In this document: in pieces, positions 30,940 to 33,006 of the stretch
Layout of the letters: each line of letters opens with the position of its first letter
How positions within the stretch are numbered: position 1 is the first letter of the stretch
IMG/VR virus record: IMGVR_UViG_3300032087_004119
Span: 1-33,006 of that record
DNA: 33,006 nucleotides
From: a virus
Strand: one strand, 5' to 3'
The notes under the pieces: generated by a model
Databases searched by the model: none
Told to the model about the DNA's origin: nothing
The model's input: the letters and a program-made list of their open reading frames with translations, nothing else
Translations under genes and position numbers: made by a program

Positions 30940-31305
30940 ATGGAAGTAACAGGAAGAATCAAAGAAATCAAGCAAAAACAAGTTATTAGCGAAAAATTCG
31001 AAAAAATTGAGTTTGTAATAACAACCCCGGAGGAATACCCCCAACACATACAATTGGAGGTTATTAACGATAAATGTTTATTGCTAAATAATTTGAACGT
31101 TGGCGATAATATAAAATGCGCTATTAACATTCGAGGCCGTGAGTGGACAAACCCGGAGGGCGTTGTCAAATATTTTAACACGATTCAAGCGTGGAGGATT
31201 GAACAGATTGCAGGATCATTTGAACCCAATTTAAACACAAAGACCGACGGCATACCGCGCCAAGTTTTGGAGGACGAAATTGGGAGCGACGATTTACCGT
31301 TTTAA
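30940..31305 (+). CDS. Single-stranded DNA-binding protein, DUF3127 type
   Basis: A 121-residue OB-fold protein of the DUF3127 type common in Bacteroidota: MEVTGRIKEIKQKQ, FVITTPEEYPQHIQLEVINDK, NLNVGDNIKCAINIRGREW and KYFNTIQAWRIE. The acidic C-terminal tail ends DDLPF, like the partner-binding tip of SSB proteins. It protects single strands made by the exonuclease and helicase and probably recruits partners through the tail. Confidence 0.88.
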   Translation: MEVTGRIKEIKQKQVISEKFEKIEFVITTPEEYPQHIQLEVINDKCLLLNNLNVGDNIKCAINIRGREWTNPEGVVKYFNTIQAWRIEQIAGSFEPNLNTKTDGIPRQVLEDEIGSDDLPF

Positions 31306-31312
31306 CAATATA

Positions 31313-31354
31313 AGTTTACGTTTTCCCTGTTAATGTAACGGGGAAATGTAAACT
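31313..31354. promoter_or_regulatory. Long near-perfect hairpin / palindrome before the HTH gene
   Basis: AGTTTAC (31313-31319) pairs with GTAAACT (31348-31354). Pairing continues through GTTTTCCC / GGGGAAAT (two wobbles) and, after one bulged T, GTTA / TAAC around an ATG loop: about 19 bp of stem in 42 bases. No T run follows, so it is not a canonical terminator. It could be an operator for the HTH protein, an mRNA structure, or a replication signal. Confidence 0.7.
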
Positions 31355-31372
31355 ATTAAACCACGGACACCA

Positions 31373-31579
31373 ATGACACCAAAAGAGTTAAAGAACATTC
31401 GTAAGGAATCAATACAAATAATTGATAACTATTGCGAACAGACAAAAACAAGTTATACCGCGTTAGCAATCGAGTGCAAAATACACCCGGCGCAATTACT
31501 AAAATTTGTTAAAGGCAAACAAGGTTTAACAGATAGCACCCTTTCAAAGATCGGAGCGCATATTGACAAAAACACTTAA
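31373..31579 (+). CDS. Small helix-turn-helix-like DNA-binding protein
   Basis: A 68-residue all-helical protein. The segment SYTALAIECKIHPAQLLKFVKG (about 27-48) with QGLTDSTLSKIGAHI after it reads like a Cro/C1-type HTH: a first helix, a turn before IHPAQL, and a recognition helix. It could bind the palindrome 18 bases upstream and regulate the early region. It is too short for a CI-type repressor and no divergent cro-like gene is nearby. Confidence 0.65.
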   Translation: MTPKELKNIRKESIQIIDNYCEQTKTSYTALAIECKIHPAQLLKFVKGKQGLTDSTLSKIGAHIDKNT

Positions 31580-31589
31580 AAAAAAACAG

Positions 31590-32015
31590 ATGAAAACAAT
31601 TTTAACAATTATCATTATTGTATTATTCTCAATTAATGCAAACAGTCAATTAATTATTAAAGAATCGGCAAAAGATAGTATTGTTTGGAGGGCAAGCAAA
31701 TTAACAACGGTCCCCAAATTAATACATTTTTACGGCGAATCAGATAATTACACAATGTATTACCAAAACGCAAAATATTCTACAATTACGGATATTAAAT
31801 ATATTTCAATTGGCGATCTAAAAACTACCATTCAATTTTTTGAAGCATTAAACGACGTAATAACGGAAAACAAAGAGTTGAACGTAACAATAAAAAACGA
31901 AACGTGGTTATTAAAAAAGGTAATGAAAAACGTTTGTATTTATTCCCAATTTAGTTTTTTCTATTTGAGCCAAAAACAAGTTAATTCAATATTGAAAACT
32001 ATTAAACAAAAATAA
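31590..32015 (+). CDS. Exported protein of unknown function
   Basis: A 141-residue protein, taking the ATG at 31590; a TTG at 31563 would put nine residues before the signal. The N-terminus MKTILTIIIIVLFSINANSQ is a clear signal peptide (lysine, hydrophobic core, cleavage after a Ser/Gln region), not a lipobox. The mature part has about 120 residues (IVWRASKLTTVPKLIHFYG, ending VNSILKTIKQK), alpha/beta, with a single cysteine. Export to the periplasm by an early phage gene suggests action on the envelope, for example superinfection exclusion, but no motif confirms this. Confidence 0.7.
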   Translation: MKTILTIIIIVLFSINANSQLIIKESAKDSIVWRASKLTTVPKLIHFYGESDNYTMYYQNAKYSTITDIKYISIGDLKTTIQFFEALNDVITENKELNVTIKNETWLLKKVMKNVCIYSQFSFFYLSQKQVNSILKTIKQK

Positions 32016-32017
32016 CA

Positions 32018-32395
32018 ATGAAACAAAGGTTAAAACACGAGGAAAAAACATTATTTTTCCATTACGATACAACAATACCGGGAAACGTAAAAACAACGGT
32101 AATTCCACGGAAAATAAACCGAAATTTAAAAGAGTTTAATATTGACATCGACGGATTAAATGATTTAAAAATTTCAAAGCGTGAAAATTTTGTTATTTGC
32201 ACAATGCAAGGAACGGAAAACGTTAAAAAGGAAACAGGCATTGATTTAGGGCAATTTCTAATTACGCAAGAATCAATATTGGAGGAAATAGAATTACCGG
32301 AATTACAAAGCGCATTAAAACCGGCGTTCGATTTATTAGAAATTCGAACGTTACAGGACGCGATCAATTACAACAACCAAAACACGAACAAATGA
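32018..32395 (+). CDS. Hypothetical early protein
   Basis: A 125-residue cytoplasmic protein: N-terminal basic and beta-rich (KTLFFHYDTTIPGNVKTTVI), middle FNIDIDGLNDLKISKRENFVI, C-terminal helical (LPELQSALKPAFDLLEIRTLQDA). No domain is recognised. Its stop overlaps the start of a 25-residue membrane peptide gene (ATGA). Confidence 0.68.
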   Translation: MKQRLKHEEKTLFFHYDTTIPGNVKTTVIPRKINRNLKEFNIDIDGLNDLKISKRENFVICTMQGTENVKKETGIDLGQFLITQESILEEIELPELQSALKPAFDLLEIRTLQDAINYNNQNTNK

Positions 32396-32469
32396 TTTTC
32401 GTTATTTGCTCAACAATATTGGCCTTGTATATGTTAGTAGTTATTTATATTTACGAAAACAAAGAGTAA
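32392..32469 (+). CDS. 25-residue single-pass membrane peptide
   Basis: ATG at 32392, in the ATGA overlap with the preceding stop, and TAA at 32467-32469. The product is MIFVICSTILALYMLVVIYI plus YENKE: one hydrophobic helix with a short charged end. Translational coupling and composition support a real gene, but its size leaves doubt. Confidence 0.5.
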   Translation: MIFVICSTILALYMLVVIYIYENKE

Positions 32470-32511
32470 AAACACGAACAAAAATAATTTCGTAAATTTA
32501 AACCGCAATAT

Positions 32512-32598
32512 AACAACATCAACGGGCCGGTTTTTTTTGTAGATAAGTGGAACACGATTGATAGATCATAATAGTTAGGTTTCCGGCCCGTCGTTGTT
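32512..32598 (+). ncRNA. Candidate structured RNA / long-range stem
   Basis: The gap 32470-32612 holds no ORF. In it AACAAC (32512-32517) pairs with GTTGTT (32593-32598), and ACGGGCCGG (32522-32530) with CCGGCCCGT (32583-32591), giving 15 pairs around a 52-base loop that begins with eight T. A -7-like TAAATTTA lies at 32493-32500. It could be a structured leader of the membrane protein gene at 32613 or a stable small RNA. Confidence 0.4.
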
Positions 32599-32612
32599 TA
32601 AATACTGAAACA

Positions 32613-32846
32613 ATGAAAGAGAAAACAAAACAGATTTTAAAAATTACATTGGGTATTATTCTTTTACCAATAATATTTTGTTTGTTCACTATTGACCGAG
32701 CAATTTTAATCTTTTTACCGCACATCAAACAAAATACGTTTTTAGGCGTTTTAAGAGATTACGACGCGTTAATGTTAACACTATACCGGATAATCGGAGT
32801 TAGTGCGTTATATGGCGTTTATATGCTATTTAAGTGGATATTTTAA
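32613..32846 (+). CDS. Small membrane protein with two hydrophobic segments
   Basis: A 77-residue protein. Segments at residues about 9-34 (LKITLGIILLPIIFCLFTI, continuing AILIFLP) and about 58-77 (YRIIGVSALYGVYMLFKWIF) should span the inner membrane. The N-terminus (KEKTKQ) is positively charged and cytoplasmic. It is the last gene before the terminase promoter. Its function is unknown; a second holin-like role or superinfection exclusion are both possible. Confidence 0.65.
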   Translation: MKEKTKQILKITLGIILLPIIFCLFTIDRAILIFLPHIKQNTFLGVLRDYDALMLTLYRIIGVSALYGVYMLFKWIF

Positions 32847-32854
32847 TTAATTCG

Positions 32855-32862
32855 TAACTTTG
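32855..32862 (+). promoter_or_regulatory. -7 box of the terminase operon
   Basis: TAACTTTG (TAnnTTTG) lies 27 bases before the TerS ATG at 32890. No TTTG is clear 19 bases upstream. It marks the probable start of the late packaging transcript. Confidence 0.5.
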
Positions 32863-32878
32863 TCTTGAATAATCAAGA
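32863..32878 (+). promoter_or_regulatory. Small hairpin in the terminase leader
   Basis: TCTTGA (32863-32868), loop ATAA and TCAAGA (32873-32878) immediately follow the -7 box, with ATTTTT after. It may be a regulator-binding palindrome at the transcription start or a weak terminator for the upstream gene. Confidence 0.45.
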
Positions 32879-32889
32879 ATTTTTCAACA

Positions 32890-33006
32890 ATGTCAACAAA
32901 GGGAAAACACGGAGGAGCGAGAAAGGGAGCCGGGCGCAAACCAAAGGCCGACGAACATAAAACAACCGAGATTTTCAAAATTGCGTTGCGTGAAATATAC
33001 GACGTT
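32890..33006 (+). CDS. Terminase small subunit, 5' portion (continues at base 1)
   Basis: True start of the small terminase: ATG at 32890, reading MSTKGKHGGARKGAGRKPKA and on into the repeated 91 bases. The frame is identical to that at the left edge, so the complete gene is 32890-32915 joined to 1-280, 101 residues. The glycine/arginine/lysine-rich start resembles an AT-hook-like DNA-binding tail. It is preceded by a TAACTTTG box and a small hairpin. Confidence 0.8.
   Translation, partial: MSTKGKHGGARKGAGRKPKADEHKTTEIFKIALREIYDV
32916..33006. repeat. 91-bp terminal direct repeat, right copy
   Basis: Identical to bases 1-91. Removing one copy gives a circular genome of 32,915 bp. The preceding bases (32890-32915) supply the true start codon of the small terminase gene, which is missing at the left edge. 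Confidence 0.95.

Noticed and set aside
32521-32538. GGGCCGG followed by eight T as a terminator
   Set aside because: The arm before the T run has no good local partner; its complement lies 52 bases downstream, so the canonical terminator geometry is missing.
1-33006. tRNA genes
   Set aside because: I recognised no cloverleaf with a GGTTCGAATCC-like T arm in any intergenic gap; all gaps are short and AT-rich.

Overview
This is the genome of a tailed double-stranded DNA bacteriophage of a Bacteroidota host, most likely a member of the Flavobacteriia. The same 91 bases occur at both ends (1-91 and 32916-33006). The contig is therefore circular or circularly permuted, about 32,915 bp unique, and was opened inside the small terminase gene. 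Host evidence: promoter-like sites read TAnnTTTG (the Bacteroidota -7 box), leaders are A-rich without a Shine-Dalgarno sequence, and several proteins (DUF3127-type SSB, DUF6291-type replication protein, tail-fibre N-terminus) are typical of Bacteroidota phages. The morphogenesis genes are HK97-like. A tape-measure gene of 3.8 kb indicates a long tail, probably siphovirus-like.

Layout. (1) 32890-9666, packaging and head: small and large terminase, a three-gene accessory cassette, portal (alone on the minus strand), prohead protease, major capsid protein, head-tail joining proteins, tail tube protein and a calcineurin-like phosphoesterase. (2) 9823-10283: a second small accessory cassette with its own promoter and terminator. 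(3) 10387-22749, tail: pre-tape-measure proteins, tape measure, a tail-tip protein with a hydrophobic core, large beta-rich tail proteins and candidate receptor-binding fibres. (4) 22760-24634, lysis: coiled-coil membrane protein, probable holin, a lipoprotein with a C-terminal membrane segment (u-spanin-like), a small unknown and a T7-lysozyme-type amidase. (5) 24848-32846, early region: small unknowns, replication initiator or helicase loader, DnaB-like helicase, orphan cytosine methyltransferase, NinG-type nuclease, ERF annealing protein, YqaJ-type exonuclease, SSB, a small HTH protein, and a terminal group with an exported protein and small membrane proteins. I see no integrase, CI-like repressor, polymerase, tRNA or CRISPR array. 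The phage is probably virulent and uses the host polymerase and primase.

How it works together. Four strong promoters (before 1774, 9823, 24848 and 29409) share a TATATTTG box. The first, third and fourth also share an A-rich leader ending in a close variant of AAACAAAATG; the second has a looser A-rich one. Several structural genes instead have a TAnnTTTG box only 4-7 bases before the start codon, which predicts leaderless mRNAs. ERF, exonuclease and SSB form a recombination set. DnaB and its partner load replication, and NinG would resolve branched DNA for packaging.

Most notable observations: CATG appears to be absent and AGCT occurs only twice in 33 kb, which suggests strong restriction-site avoidance. 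The portal gene is inverted behind two back-to-back promoter boxes. A 29-bp element is shared by the two inserted cassettes. There are several hairpin or small-RNA candidates, and a right-end group of membrane/exported proteins could act on the host envelope. All motif counts were made by eye.
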